DNA of 64,000 nucleotides from positions 124,001 through 188,000 of the forward strand of contig MCFH01000044.1 of NCBI GenBank assembly GCA_002104945.1, written 5' to 3'. This document shows, piece by piece, positions 12,839 through 29,938 of this stretch (position 1 is the first letter of the stretch; each line of letters starts with the position of its first letter). A model generated the notes under the pieces. That model did no database searches. It was not told the DNA's origin and saw only the letters and a list, made by a program, of their open reading frames with translations. The position numbers were made by a program, and so were the translations under genes. This DNA is from Piromyces finnis (lineage: Eukaryota; Neocallimastigomycota; Neocallimastigomycetes; Neocallimastigales; Neocallimastigaceae).

Positions 12839-13837
12839 ATTTATTTATTATTTCATAAAAATATTTAATAATTCTTTTTTATAATATATTTGATAATTTA
12901 ATTTTATTTGATATATATATCAATTTTTATTAACACAACTTTCAAAGAATTAAATAGATAGTATTAATATAAATATTTCTTTCTTTTCTTCTTCTTTATT
13001 TTATGAGTCCAGATTAGTTAATTAAATAAATAAATCATTCTAAATTTTAATTTAAATTACAATTAAAATACAACATATTTTATTGACAATTATTCATAAA
13101 AAAAAAATTATATCAGTATCAAGTATTGGTAAAAAAAGATAAAGAAAAGTTAATCGTGATTAAATTAATGTGCTTTATAATATAGGAATTTATTTTTTTT
13201 ATTTAACTTTATTTTATCTTTTGCTTTAATTTCAAATATAACTTTATATCAATATAAAAAAATTATTTAAACTTTTTTTTTTTTTTTAAAAAAAACAAAC
13301 AAACATAACTTTATATAATTAATAAAATTACAGTTTAATTTTAAGAGTACAAGGGACAAAAATTTAAAAATAAAATTTATTTTATTTTGAAATACAGTGT
13401 TTTTTTTTTTTTTTTTAATAATAATAAAAAAAACTATAAAACTAAAACTATAAAACTGATAAAAATTAATAGTTATACAATAATCTAATAAATAATTAAA
13501 GAAGCAATTATATATGATTACATATATTTATATTAATAATAGATAATAGGAAAAATAAAAAAAAAACTTTAATAATGAACCAGGTTTTTAAATTATTTTA
13601 ATTCTTAAAAAAAAAAAAAAAAAACGAAAAACTTATATAGTTATCTCAATAATTTAAATGCTTTCTAATATTATTTGGATGAAATGAAAAAGTTTAATAT
13701 ATTTATTTTTATTTTAATTTACTTGCTTTTTTATTATTACTATTATTATTTTATTTTAAATATTTTTTCTGTTTTATAATGTACAATATAAATATGGTAT
13801 TAAAAATATTAATATTTTTACTATATCTAATAATAAG
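12839..13837. other. Intergenic region upstream of the receptor gene
   Basis: A+T-rich spacer between the receptor start codon (reading left) and the 3' end of LCL2. It contains T-run/A-run junctions near 13273-13295 and 13401-13416. No gene is seen. Confidence 0.6.
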
Positions 13838-14294
13838 TTATTTGAAGTTTTCGCAACTTTGCTTTGAACTAATACTATAATATTTATATATTTAAAAAGT
13901 ATAATTTATTGTTAGTTACTGTTAGACTAATTAATATTTAGTATTAAATTGTTTATATTAAACATACCATATATACCAATCACCAATAAAGCATTTCTTT
14001 TCTAATTCGTTTTCACAAGGACAATCAATTGGCTTTTCAACACAAGTTTGAGTTAATGGACAAATGTAATTCTTACAAACCTCTGTATTAAAAATTACAT
14101 AATAAATATTATATTATTATATGAAATAATAAATTATTTTATACATTTTTAATATATTAACCTTTCTTTATTGGTTGTTCTCTTTGAAAAGTTTCTTCTC
14201 CTGGACCGTTGAACATATTAAAGAAATCAAAGGCCATTACATTGTTAATAATTAAACAAACTAATAATAATGATATACTTATTTTGAAATTCAT
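13838..14294 (-). CDS. LCL2: LCL2-like ER/secretory protein
   Basis: Three exons (14294-14162, 14082-13968, 13874-13838) give 94 residues. Residues 1-21 are a signal peptide ending in VMA. The conserved core of the LCL2 (long chronological lifespan protein 2) family is plain: CKNYICPLTQTCVEKP, then IDCPCENELEKKCF and WYICIS. The family acts in the ER and has been linked in yeast to ER-associated degradation and lifespan. The Cys pattern C-x3-C-x5-C-x6-C-x-C-x7-C is intact. It is slightly shorter than yeast LCL2. The last exon, 12 codons plus stop, is supported by the phase and by the C-I-S motif being split across the junction. The gene shares a 1.7-kb divergent spacer with NTF2. Confidence 0.85.
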
Positions 14295-15953
14295 TTTTCC
14301 AATTTTTGGTTTATACTCTTACTGCATATTTATGAATAATAAGATAAAACATATATATATAAATTAAAAAAAAAAAAAAATTAGAATTATGATATACATA
14401 ATATAAATAATATACTTTATTAATTATAATTAATATAAATACAATAATTATATTATTTCTTCCTTCTCCTTTTCCTTCTTTTAATTTATTTATCTATTTA
14501 TTTTATTTTTTATTTATTTTTTTTTTTTTTTTTGATTAATTCATGTATTTAAATTGTTTTATTTATTCATTTTTTCATTTTTTGTCATTTTCTTCTTTTT
14601 CTTTTTAATTTAAAAAAATGATAAATTAATATTAAAATCAGTATATATATATAAATAAATTATTTTGTATTGTTTTTCATATAGTAAATTAATTCTATAT
14701 TGCTTGCATATTCTTCTAACAGTAATTGGATTTAAATTTTTAAATATATGGTATTTTTAAGATACATTTAGAAATAAATATTTTAGATAATGTTGAATAA
14801 TCCATATTCATATATCATTAATTAAAAGGCTATATAGAAGTTGGTCTATTTAATTTAGTTTTTAAGTCTATAACATATTTCTTCAACAATTTTTACATTT
14901 ATATATGATACACTACTTTTTTTTTAAATTATTTGGTATTTTCAATTTCTTTGTTAATAAATATTTCTTGTTAACGATTATTTTCCAATTTAAAGCTTTT
15001 TTTTTTTTTTTTTTTAATAATTAAAAAGAATTTTTATTTTTTTTACTTTCTCTCTTTTCTTATAAATATAATATTATATAAAATCATACTATACGTTTCT
15101 AAAAATTATTGGAGATTTAATTAATTTATGGAATAAATAATAAAAATTATTATTTTTACCATAAATACTAGAATTAATGTATTTTCCATATTCATATTAT
15201 AATGTGAATATCACGCATATTTATGCAAAAAAACAATAAAAATATGTGAACATCTAATTTATAAAAATTTTAATGATATGATATATTTATGGCTAAAACA
15301 TCAAAATATATGATTGGATAAAAATACATTAAAATATATTTAAATACATTGTAATATGTGGAATACATTAAAATCGAATTAAATTTATAATAAATCAATA
15401 GCTTTAATAACTTATATTCATTAAAAAAAAAAAGTAATATTTAATAGTCACTTTTTTATATTAATAAATTTATAAAATTAAGGATTGTAAAGTATCTGAA
15501 ATTATTTAATATTGTATTATTAATAATTAAAATTGATATATAGTAATAATAAAATTTTCAAAAACAGTAGTAACAATAGTATAAATTTCAAAAAATGGAA
15601 TTTATTTGTCATAATAATACATTATTGAAAAAATTAATATTAAATAAATTAAATAAAAATTATTTTTTGTTATATTTTACAAAATAATATAAATAGAACA
15701 TAAGATAAATATATATATAGACATACTCATATATTTCTATATATTTTCTATAAATGAATAATTATCAGTATAATTATATCATAAGAAATTTAAAGAAACA
15801 AATTTTCAATTCAGTGTTAATTAGAAATCAACAATGTATCACAACTGAAATAAAATTAATAAAATTAAAAATATAAAAAATAAAAACATTAAAATTTTTA
15901 TATATAAAAAACTAAAATAAAGAAATTGTATTATTTTATATAATTTAAGAAAA
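14295..15953. other. Divergent promoter region, LCL2 / NTF2
   Basis: A+T desert of 1.66 kb with T-runs at about 14519-14533 and 14999-15015. Both flanking genes are transcribed outward. No ORF or RNA gene is recognised. Confidence 0.6.
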
Positions 15954-16260
15954 ATGGCTGATATTAACGAAATTGCTAAAGTTTTTGTTGATTTTTACTA
16001 CGGTAATTTTGATGCTGATCGTAATAACTTAAGAAATGTTTATGTATGTAGAATAAAAAGTATAAAATCCATATAATTAAAAAGAATAAATTCAATTTTA
16101 ATTATAATTAACACTTTATTAATTTAAAAAATTATCGAAAACTAATAAATAGAAAGATATTTCTATGTTAACTTTTGAAGGTCAACAAATTCAAGGTGTT
16201 AATGGTATTATTGAAAAATTAACTGTAAGTTAATAAATATTAAAATAATAAAATTTTTAG

Positions 16261-16292
<32 letters not shown>

Positions 16293-16884
16293 TAGCAATA
16301 AAAATGAATATATAATAACACATTATTAATTGCAAAAAAGAATCTTGGTTTTAAGAGAATTCAACATAAAATCCAAACTATTGATGCTCAACCATCACAT
16401 CCATCTGCCGGTTCAATTTTAGTTTCTGTTACTGGACAACTTCTTGTAAATATTAAAAATGACAATAAAAACTTAAATAATAAATTAATTATTAATTTAT
16501 TTAATTAATTTAAATGAATTTTAATATGAATAGACTGATGATGAACAAAATCCACAACGTTTCAGTCAAACTTTCCAATTAGTTCCAGATGGTCCAGGAA
16601 ATTATTTCATCTTTAACGACATTTTCAGACTTTGTTATGTAAGCTTAATATTAATAAAATATAATTTCAATAATATCAATGACTAAGGGAAATTTAATAT
16701 TAATATTAACAAAAATATCAAAATATATTTTTATATAATAATTTTTATAATATCTATAATAAATATTATTTATGAATATCCTAACATTTGATTTATTAAA
16801 ACATTAGATGTAAAATAATATATTATTAATCGAATCAATAAGAATTACTGTTTAATTTAATTATAAAATAAAATTAAATAGTAA
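15954..16884 (+). CDS. NTF2: Nuclear transport factor 2
   Basis: Four coding exons (15954-16043, 16153-16224, 16341-16445, 16534-16638) give 124 residues, the usual NTF2 length. The protein starts MADINEIAKVFVDFYYGNFD and contains LTFEGQQIQGVNGIIEKL, SAGSILVSVTGQL and FSQTFQLVPDGPGNYFIFND, ending FRLCY. NTF2 is a homodimer that carries Ran-GDP into the nucleus through FxFG nucleoporins. All introns are phase 0. The stop is ambiguous: after FRLCY comes a good donor (GTAAGC), so the stop is either in a separate terminal exon (TAA at 16882-16884, or ATG-TAA at 16808-16813) or reached by reading through 16 more codons. The T16-A14 palindrome at 16261-16290 lies in an intron. Confidence 0.9.
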
Positions 16885-17421
16885 GCAGGAATTCTTAAAA
16901 CCACATATTTACAAATATACCGAAAGAAATATAGAACATATTATATTATTAATATTTAAAACTTTTAAGTTAAATTAATAATATTATATAGTATCTTATC
17001 TTTAAAGAAATTATAAAAAAAAAAATCAAAGCAATAACACCAAAAAAAAAAAAAAAAAAAAGAGAATAAAAATTACATTAAATATATAATATATAAATAA
17101 TATTTTTAAACACTTTTACATAGATAAATATAACTATATTGAGATTTTTATAATTATAATTATATATATAAAATAAATCAAATATTATTTTCTTAACCCT
17201 TTTATATAAATTATCATAAGGAAAAGGGTATAACAAAATTAAAGTATAATCATGGTTTCTTAGTTAAAAGATAAAACATGAAGTGTTTAAAAATTTTTTA
17301 AAAAAAACTTTTGTATCAATGATTATTTACTTTTAGTTTAAAATAAATAATTGATAATTAAAGGTTTAAATGTATGTTTAAATAGCATATCTAATAGTTA
17401 TTAAGATAGTATGAATATTTT

Positions 17422-17456
<35 letters not shown>

Positions 17457-18113
17457 TTTGATAAATAAGAATTCGGAGTTTAAATATGTACATATATACT
17501 TTTTATTTTTGTTGTTACTTTTTACCAGGTTTTTTATATAAAGTATTAAATTTTTGTTATGGTTATTAAATTAAAATTTTATGATCTAAATTTTAAAATT
17601 TATACCTCTTTTATATACCATTTTAATTTTTATTTTTAATAAAAATTTTTTTCTTTGTATTGAACAAATACTATATTAAATATTTAACCATTTTAATAAA
17701 GTAAAAAAGGAAAATATATTTATAAATCTTTATATCAAAATAATAATTAGGTAATTTCTAATATGCGTATTTATTAGTAAAGAGGAATTTAATTTTTTTT
17801 ATATTAAATATTAAAAAAAAAAAATTTTATGTAAAATTTTTTTTTTAAAATTCATTTTAAATTTCAAATTAATATATTTAATCTAAATTAATATAAAAGT
17901 TTGAATTGAAAAAAAAAAAAATACATATTTTTTATTAAAACATTATAGTAAACAATAATTAAAATTAAAATCCAATTAATTTTAAAGTATAGCTGAAAAA
18001 AAAAAAAAAAAAAGAAACAATATTATACATTACATATAGGTAAATTTTTATAAAATAATTTTATTTTAATAGAGATAAACATTTGCTAAATAGATATATA
18101 ATATATATAGAAA
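16885..18113. other. Intergenic region between NTF2 and CFAP52
   Basis: A+T-rich spacer with a long T-run at 17425-17454 and an A-run at 17044-17060. It should contain the CFAP52 promoter. No coding sequence is seen. Confidence 0.6.
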
Positions 18114-21366
<3,253 letters not shown>

Positions 21367-24325
21367 ATGAAATAAATACCATAGAAGAAAAGATGATAAT
21401 ATTTTTCTTAAAATATCTTTTTTAAATTATTAAAAGAAATAATTATAATATTTGATAAAAACATTGTGTATATTATTAACTAACTTTAATATTATTGAAC
21501 AATAATTTGATTAATATTTTTCTTTCTTATTTTTTTTTATTACATAAAGTTTTATATATTATTTATATATATAATATATCTTTTAATATTTTTAAACATT
21601 TTTTGTAATAATTATTTTTATTAGTAAATAAAAAAATATAAAATATCAATTTTAAATATTAGGAATAACATATTTTATATCATTTGTCAAATATAATAAC
21701 AATAGTTTACAAAATATATATTTAGGAAAAATATACTACTTTTTATAAAACATTCCAAAAATATACTTTATATTATTTATTATATATATCAAACACTTTA
21801 GTAGTTTTTTTTTTTTTTTTTTTTTTTTTTGTGAAAAGGTTAATAAAAAGTTTTTAAAGTTTTCACATGCAAAAAGTATCATAAAAATATTATACATTCT
21901 TAAAATTTAAAAAATATAAATTTAAATATATATAAATTAAACCCAAGTTTTAAATCAGCTTAAGTAAACAAACAAACAGAAGTTTGAGAAGTATTAATAT
22001 AATACTTTTAATTTTTTTTATATTGTTAAAAAAATAAAATATAAAAGTAAAATTTAAAATAGCATATGTAATGCATATGTATTATATAATGAAAGTATAA
22101 TAATAATAAATTCTTTTTTCTTATTAACTTTACTTTTATCTTATCCTTTTTATAATTAATAAATAAATATTTATAGTAATTTGTGTTTATTAATAAGGAA
22201 CAAGATTTTTATTTTAATTTATTAAGCTTATTTTCAAAATCCATCTTTACCATATCTAAAATATATATATATATATATGACTTAATTTTAATTATATAAT
22301 TTTTCTGGATATTTTTTTAAAAAAGGGGTAAAATATCATTTTTTCATTATTTTGGAGTAACATTAAATAATGTTACACAATGTATTAAATATGTAATTAA
22401 TTATTAATGTAATTGTATCGATTTCTCTAAAAAATCTACCTTTAATTTAGATGAAACAAGGAAATTCGAAGAAATTTCATAATAAAAATAAGAGACATTT
22501 TTTAAATTTAAATAAAATCAAATAGTAATATATTTTTATTAATAATTGATAATATAATATAAAAAAACTAATACAACAATGGATTTGTAATTAAATTAAT
22601 TAAATTTTTTTCAAACATTATTTAATAAAGTTTGTAACATTTTATATTAATTAAAATTTATGAATTAGAAATATGAAAAATGGGGTAATTTTTATATTAC
22701 TTTTTTTCTAGATTTTATAAAATAAAATATACATTTATTAATTTTGAAATAGTTATTCTTAAATGTAAATATCTAAAGTTCATTTAATATATAATATATA
22801 AATATTTTTAATAATAAAATCACTTAAATAGTATTGTTGAAATAAAAACATGTATTTCATAATTATATAAATCAAAATCTATTCTTTTTTATATTTAATC
22901 ACTATTTAACTATTTAAGCTTTTTTTTTTTATTTTATATTAAATGTATTGTACAATTTACAATAAAACCAATCATATTAATTAAAATAACCTTGTATTAC
23001 ACTAACTAATTTAAACTTTTCAAAAGATAAATTTACCAATTACTTTTTTTTTTAGAGCTATTTTAATGATAATAAAGAAAGTGACCTTATTATTATTTAA
23101 ACATTTTTTATCAAATTAATAATAAAAAGTATTACTAATATTTTTATTTAAATAATTAGTAATAGAAAATAGATATCCATTTTTTATTGTAGTATTTTTT
23201 TTTGGCTAGATTCTTAAAATAAGGAAAAAAAGAAAAATCTCCATTTTTTTTTAAAAAAAATTAATAAAATAATATATTAGTTAAATTATTTCAATTAATT
23301 AGTATATTAATATAATTAAACTTTATTTTTAACAATAAATTATGATATATTTGATTTTTAAATTTTATATTTTATTTCTATATATTCTAATAAGGTTATT
23401 TAATTTTTTTTAAAATTTAATAATTCATAAATTTAATTAAAGTCAAGCTCTTCAAACTATTTTTGTGTAAAGATTTTTAAAATTTTATAATATATAAAAT
23501 TAAATAATATCATATAATATTTTTATATTGCAAATTAATTATAATAATTAATTATATATATTACGAGTATATTATAGTAAAACTGGTTTCATAACTTTAT
23601 GGTAATACATATATATTAAAAGCTTAATATATATTAAATTATTTCATTCTATTTTAATACAAAATAATATTTTATTTTAATTCAAACGAATATTGAATTT
23701 ATTTATATAAAATAATATATAATATTTGTTGAATATATTAATCTGTATAATTTTAATATACGGCCATTTTAAATTTCCTATATCAATCTTACTAGATATA
23801 AAATTTTTATAACAAAAAAAAATAAAAATAAAAATAAAAAATAAACAAACCTATATAAATAAAAAAAAAGTTAACTTTTTTTTTTTTCTCCATAAAAAAA
23901 AACATAAAAAATTATATAAAAGTTTAGAAAATAGAAAAATATATAAAATTATTTTTTCTTATTCTGGTTTTATATATAAAGTGTATAAGATATTTTATTA
24001 TTATATAATAAATAAGTTTATGTTGTTTAAAATTTAATAGAAATATTCTATTAGTGATTAATTATTTTTTTAAACAAAGTTAAAAAATATTAATTTATAA
24101 TTTTAAACAAATTAATAGTACTTTTTTATTGTTTTATTAAAGTAATTTTTTTTTTTTAAAACGAAAAAAAAAACAATTAATTTTTCAAAGAAATTCATAA
24201 TATTTTATAATTATTATTTATTATTTAGAAAATATTTTATAAGAATATTATAGAATTATCTCTATTTAAGCTAAATAATAATTTTTATATACAACAATAC
24301 GATTTTTAATTAAAAAAAAATAAAA
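21367..24325. other. A+T desert, 3 kb
   Basis: Very A+T-rich spacer between two same-strand genes, with T-run at 21807-21831. I looked on both strands for exon-like patches flanked by splice signals and found none. Confidence 0.55.
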
Positions 24326-24977
24326 ATGAATTGCATGTACTTTATTTCCTTTATTTTTATAGTATTAAATACTATAAATGCCGAAGTTTTACAATCAAGA
24401 GAGTAAGTTAATATAAACTGAATAAAAAAAAACTTGATAAATATATTAATATGAATTTGTTATTATTATATTATATAGTGAATGCTATTGCCAGATGAAT
24501 AAAAATGAAATTGATCCAATAGTTCCATGTTTAAGCAATCCTTCTGAACAAACAATGAATGGATGTGTATCAAATATTAATGAATTAGCTAATATGAATA
24601 ATCAAACCTGCTTAGCCCTTAAACCATGGAGTGAAATTCAAAGATTTATGACAGTATGTACTGAAATTTCTACTGAACAACTTTATGCTCAATGGGTAGT
24701 TCGTTCACTATGTCCAAATTTAGATAAGGATCAAATTGAAATTAGTACTAAAATTGCCGAAAAATGTGTAAATTTTGAAGACACAAAATGTCTTTGTGAA
24801 AATAATTTATATAAATATAAAGATCTTTATTCATGCTTCCGTCAAAATGATACTAGTTCTTCATATGAAAATTGTAAAGAAAATGGTTGGATTATAGATT
24901 CCTCTGCTATTTTCAATATCAATTATAAAGTTTTGCCAATTGGAATTCTTGTTATATTTATTGCTTTTTTCATTTAA
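24326..24977 (+). CDS. Secreted Cys-rich, probably GPI-anchored protein
   Basis: Two exons (24326-24402, 24479-24977) give 191 residues. An N-terminal signal peptide ends near NAEV (about residue 19). The mature part has about twelve cysteines, spaced as in small extracellular disulfide-rich domains: ECYCQM, VPCLS, NGCVS, QTCLAL, TVCTEIS, RSLCPN, EKCVN, KCLCEN, YSCFR, YENCKE. It ends in a hydrophobic segment (LPIGILVIFIAFFI) with no charged tail, after a Ser-Ser-Ala stretch: a plausible GPI-attachment signal. I do not recognise the domain family; it resembles small fungal wall-anchored Cys-rich proteins such as CFEM proteins in style only. It stands alone, with 3 kb and 5 kb deserts on either side. 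Confidence 0.75.
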
Positions 24978-27900
24978 ATGAAATAAAAAATTAAATTACA
25001 AAAATTTATACAAAAGATTATTTCATTTTCTTGAAAGAAAAAGTTATAAGAGAGAAAAGTATGATATAAAACATATCGTTACAAATATGCATTTTCTTTA
25101 TTTCAAGTTAAATTAATATATTAATACCCATAATATACTATTATATTAGTATATTTATATTACATATTACAACGAACTTAGAATGTTAATATAATTATAA
25201 ATATACCAATCAAAAATATTATTTATTATAGTAACATTTTTATGTAATAAAGGTTTATATTCTACTCTATGGATACCATCCTTTAAAACTTAAAATATGT
25301 ACTCAAAGGGACAAAATCTATTATAAAATTTAACCAAAGAATTATAAGTGATACAAAATAATATATATATATCAACTTATTTTCAAAAAAACATTGAAAA
25401 ATGCTTGTAAATAATTTATAAAAAAAGTTATAATATGTTTTACTACAAATTCTTTTCATCAATTCAAAATCAAAAACATAAATGTATATAAAAATGAAAA
25501 ATAATAATTATTTGGTATTTATTTTTTAAAAGGGATTAAATTTAATAAATTAAGTTATTTTTTTTCGAGAGAAGAAGAATTGATCAAATAAGCTATATAA
25601 TATTGTAATTATGTATTATTTAAATGGATTTAAACCTTTATATATAAACCATGAAAACTCCAAATAGATTTTTTTTACCCAAATTCACAGTTAATAAGCA
25701 AGTTAAAACAAAACAACAATTAAATAAATAAAAATAGAATAATTTAAGTAATTTAAGTAGTTTTTTAGATAAAATACAAATTTAAATAATAAATAAAAAT
25801 AAAAATTAACAAACAAAATAAATATTAATAAATTATTTTTATATAAACATAATAATAGTAAATAAAAGTTGTAATAAAATTTACGATTAAAAAAAAAAAA
25901 AAAGAAAGAAAATATTGAATTATTATTATCATTTTTATGTATTTTTATAAAGAATCTATCGAAATTTTTTCGTTATGAAAAAGAAAATCAATATTATTTA
26001 ACTTTTTTTTTTTTTTAAAAAAAAAATTCTTATAATTTTTACATAATCTTTGTATAAGAAAATAAAAAGAAATGTTTTGTTATAAGCAAATAATAATTTT
26101 TTCTTAGTTTTCTTTGAAGTGTTATTTAATCATATCATTTTAATTAATGGAAATTTAAAGTTTATTATATAATACCTAAAATTTAAAGTAAAAGCCTAGC
26201 TTAAATGAACCATGAACTATATAAAACATTTTATATTGAAATTTCATATAGAATGTTATATGATTATTTTAAAAAGAATAATTTGAGAAATATAATTTTG
26301 AAATCAGTACTAAAATCTAAAATATTAAATTAGGATTTTATTTGCATATTTTGTCTTTTCTATGGATATTATAATTTAAAATGCAAAAATCAACTTTTAC
26401 CTCTTTTGGATCTCCATTCTGGATTAATTTATATTTTCTGCCACACTGCCAAATTTTTCTAGCATAAAGTTCTAGCCAAGAACCTCCCTCCAAAGAAATG
26501 AATATGTTAAGAATTATTATTTTTAATATTTAACAGTAATAAACATTCCTTTTAATAAATTATTTTTTTTTTTTTTTTGGATAAATGCCACAATACCAGT
26601 GATATCAATACAATAAAATAATAACGAATTTGTAAATATATTAAAACTAATACATATTCAGAAAATACTATTATTATTAATTAATCACAATAGTTCTTTA
26701 AAAGGATCTTACATTCTATTATTGATAATTGTCAACATTAAAATTAACTATATATGTACTAATATTGATAAAATAATAAGACTTTCTAGCTAAATAATAT
26801 TTAAATAAATTTAAATGTTATTTATATCTAATAATATTAATTTGTTTATTTTCTTTTATTCTTTATTTTAGAAAAATTTTATTAATATTTTATGTACTAT
26901 AATTTTTTATAAAAATTAATAAGACTTAGACTATATCTATTTTCATTGTTTAAATATTAAATCAAATATTATTTAAAAATAAATAACTTTCATAAATACA
27001 TTTCCAAGAAATCACTATGTTATTATAGTTATAATAATAACTGTCGATTCTTTTTTTTTTTTTTCTTGTAAAACTTTTAAATATGTAATAATTTAATATA
27101 AGATTAAAATTTATTTAAAAATTTTAATATAACTATTTATTTATTTCTGTTAATATGTCCACTTATATTAATAGTAATATTTGATAGAATTTATTTACTA
27201 ATTAATATTTTCATTCATTTGTTTATTTTTATAATAATTTAAAAGTTAATAAAATTTTAATTCAATTATTACCATTTTTAGAAAGAATTAAATTAATTTT
27301 TCAAATTTTTTAAAATTAACTTTATACATAAATTTAAGTAAATACTACAAAAAAGGGTTGATAATAAATTATTAAAAAAATAATAATAAAGAATTAATAG
27401 ATTGATTTTATATAAATATAACATTTACATATTAAAGATCTTGTTTAATATGATAAAAAAAATTCAAGAATTATTATTATAAAGAAAATATTATATCATC
27501 AAAGAGAATCTTATTACTAAACGAAAAATATTATTTTTGAAATAATATTATATATGTAAATCAATCCAATTATTGCTATTTACAATTTCATTATAATTAA
27601 AATGCATTAAACCAATAATTAATAATATCAACAATAGTAAAAAGATGATTCAAGCTATATTTATAGTATTACAAGAATAAAGCAATTATTATTTATGCAT
27701 ACCATTTATAAGTCGTATTATAAATTTAGATTCTGGTCTTAAAATTCATAGTCAAGATTATTTTGAAATTTATTTTTAAACTTTAATTAAAATAACGTTT
27801 AGGATTATTTCAATATATAATCTAATTTATTGATTTTGTATATTTAATTTATTATTAAATCCAATAAAATATATGAAAAATAAAGAAATAATTAAAATAA

Positions 27901-29938
27901 GCATTAAAAACAAAACAAAAATAATATCAACTAAAAAAAAAAAAAAGAAAAAAGGAAAAAGAAAAAAGAATTAAAAAGTTTAAAGTATAATTTGATATTA
28001 TATATATATTTAATTATAAATTGAATATAATATCATATAATTAAAATCATTTCAAATTATAGTTTTACCCTCTTTTTTTTCCTATGCTATGAAAATAAAT
28101 GACAGATAATATAAAAAAGTTTACTAATTTTTCTCTTTACTTCTGAAAATATATTAATAATTTGATTCATTCTATTACAATAAATTATAATAAAATAATA
28201 TTTTTATAATGGTTAAAATGCTGATTTTAGATGAAAATTAATAATAAAAGAAATAAAATCAATTACATTTTAATAGAATCTAATATATTAGTATTCTTAT
28301 TCAAACTGATTATCATTATTTTAATATTCTTTTATATGAGTGTTATTTTATTTTTAAATTCATATATATTGTATTTATGTGAAATAAGTTAATAATAATG
28401 TATAATAAAAGTAAAAAAATATTATAAATATATTAAAAATCTATCAAAATTCATTTTTTATATTTATTAAAATTTAAAATTAAAATATAATTAAAATTTT
28501 ATATTAAAAAAAATGTTTTAAACATTTTCATTTTAATAATGTTAAATTAAATATTTACAAGTATTTCATTTAATATTTTTATATTATTACTCTTGACTTT
28601 TTATACTCCTAAATATTGACATAGCATCAATGCTTTTATATTAATATAACTATTTTTATTTTTATTACACACAAAAATATTTTGTTTTACCATATTAAAT
28701 ATAATTTAAAAGATTTATTATTACAAAATAAATTAAAAAAAAAAAAAGGGCAACCATAACAAAAAAGCATAAGAAAAATAAAGTAATTATAAAAAATATT
28801 TAATATCAAATAATATATAAATGAAAATAAAAAAAAAAAGTCAAAATAAATTAATTCAGAACCACTAGTTTGTATATATTTGAGAAATAGTTTATAAAAA
28901 AAAGAAAAAATTTAGAAAGGAGAAAGCATTTCAACAAGTTTAGAAAAAACAAATTTATTTTTCCTTTTTTTAAAAATATATATATTAAGATACGTGGAAC
29001 ATAAAATACATATAAAACTAATTATAAAGTAAGAATTTAAATTTAATAATTTTTTATTGTGGAATGCTATTATTAATATACATTTAAAAGTGAAAAATAA
29101 TTATATATTTTTAAGAGAGTTGAATAAAAATAAAAAGAAACTGAAAAGTTCTTTTTCAAAAATCATTTACAATTTATTTACCTAAATTTGTTTATATAAA
29201 GGGAAATTATTATTTATGGTTACACTGTCTTTTTTTATATATCTATTATGTTTTATAATTCAATCATCTAACAAATAATCATTTATAAATATAATTTTTT
29301 ACAATTATTAAAAATTATATTATATATATTATATGCTTGTTAAATATTTATTATATATTATTATGCATATAGACTTTTAATAACAATATTTTAAGTCTTA
29401 CATTCAACATAATTATAATTAATAAGAATAATATTTAAAGACTTTTTTTTTAAAAAAAAAAAAAAAAAAAAAAAGAGATAAAAAAAGACATTAATTTTAT
29501 TAAAAGCAACAAAGCTCTTATCTATTTCAAATTATTTTTCAAAACCATGTATAAACAATATTTTATGAATATTCATTAAAAACAGTGAAAAAAATCTATT
29601 ATAATAAGTTTTTTTAAAAAAAATGCTATGTTATATATATATTATATTATTGTATGAAATAATTAATTTTTATATAAAAGAGGGGGGGAAAAGTTATTAC
29701 TTTTTTTTTTTTTTTTTTTTTGAACTATTTTTATATTAAAAACTTATTCTATTTCCATTTAATAATAAATCAATAACAATAGAAAAAAAAAGATATTTAT
29801 CTTTTTTTTTTTATTTTTTTATATATATTTTATATACTTATAATTGTGACAATAATAAACTAATTTAAAACATCAATAGGAAAACTAATAAAACTAAAAA
29901 CAATTAGAATCTAGTAATAAAGTTTATAAATATCCATT
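24978..29938. other. A+T desert, 5 kb, with one exon-like patch
   Basis: Nearly featureless A+T-rich sequence apart from the patch described separately at 26381-26492. It contains T-A junctions at 26003-26026 and 29445-29474. The right end should hold the importin-alpha promoter. Confidence 0.5.
26371..26492 (-). pseudogene. Possible exon relic
   Basis: A short patch with clearly higher G+C than its surroundings. On the minus strand it reads GGSWLELYARKIWQCGR followed by KYKLIQNGDPKE, then a GTAAAAG donor. About 45 bases further, after CATAG, KRQNMQIKS and a stop would follow. No start or convincing upstream exon is found, and I cannot name a family. It may be the last exons of a dead gene or a chance patch. 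Confidence 0.25.
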
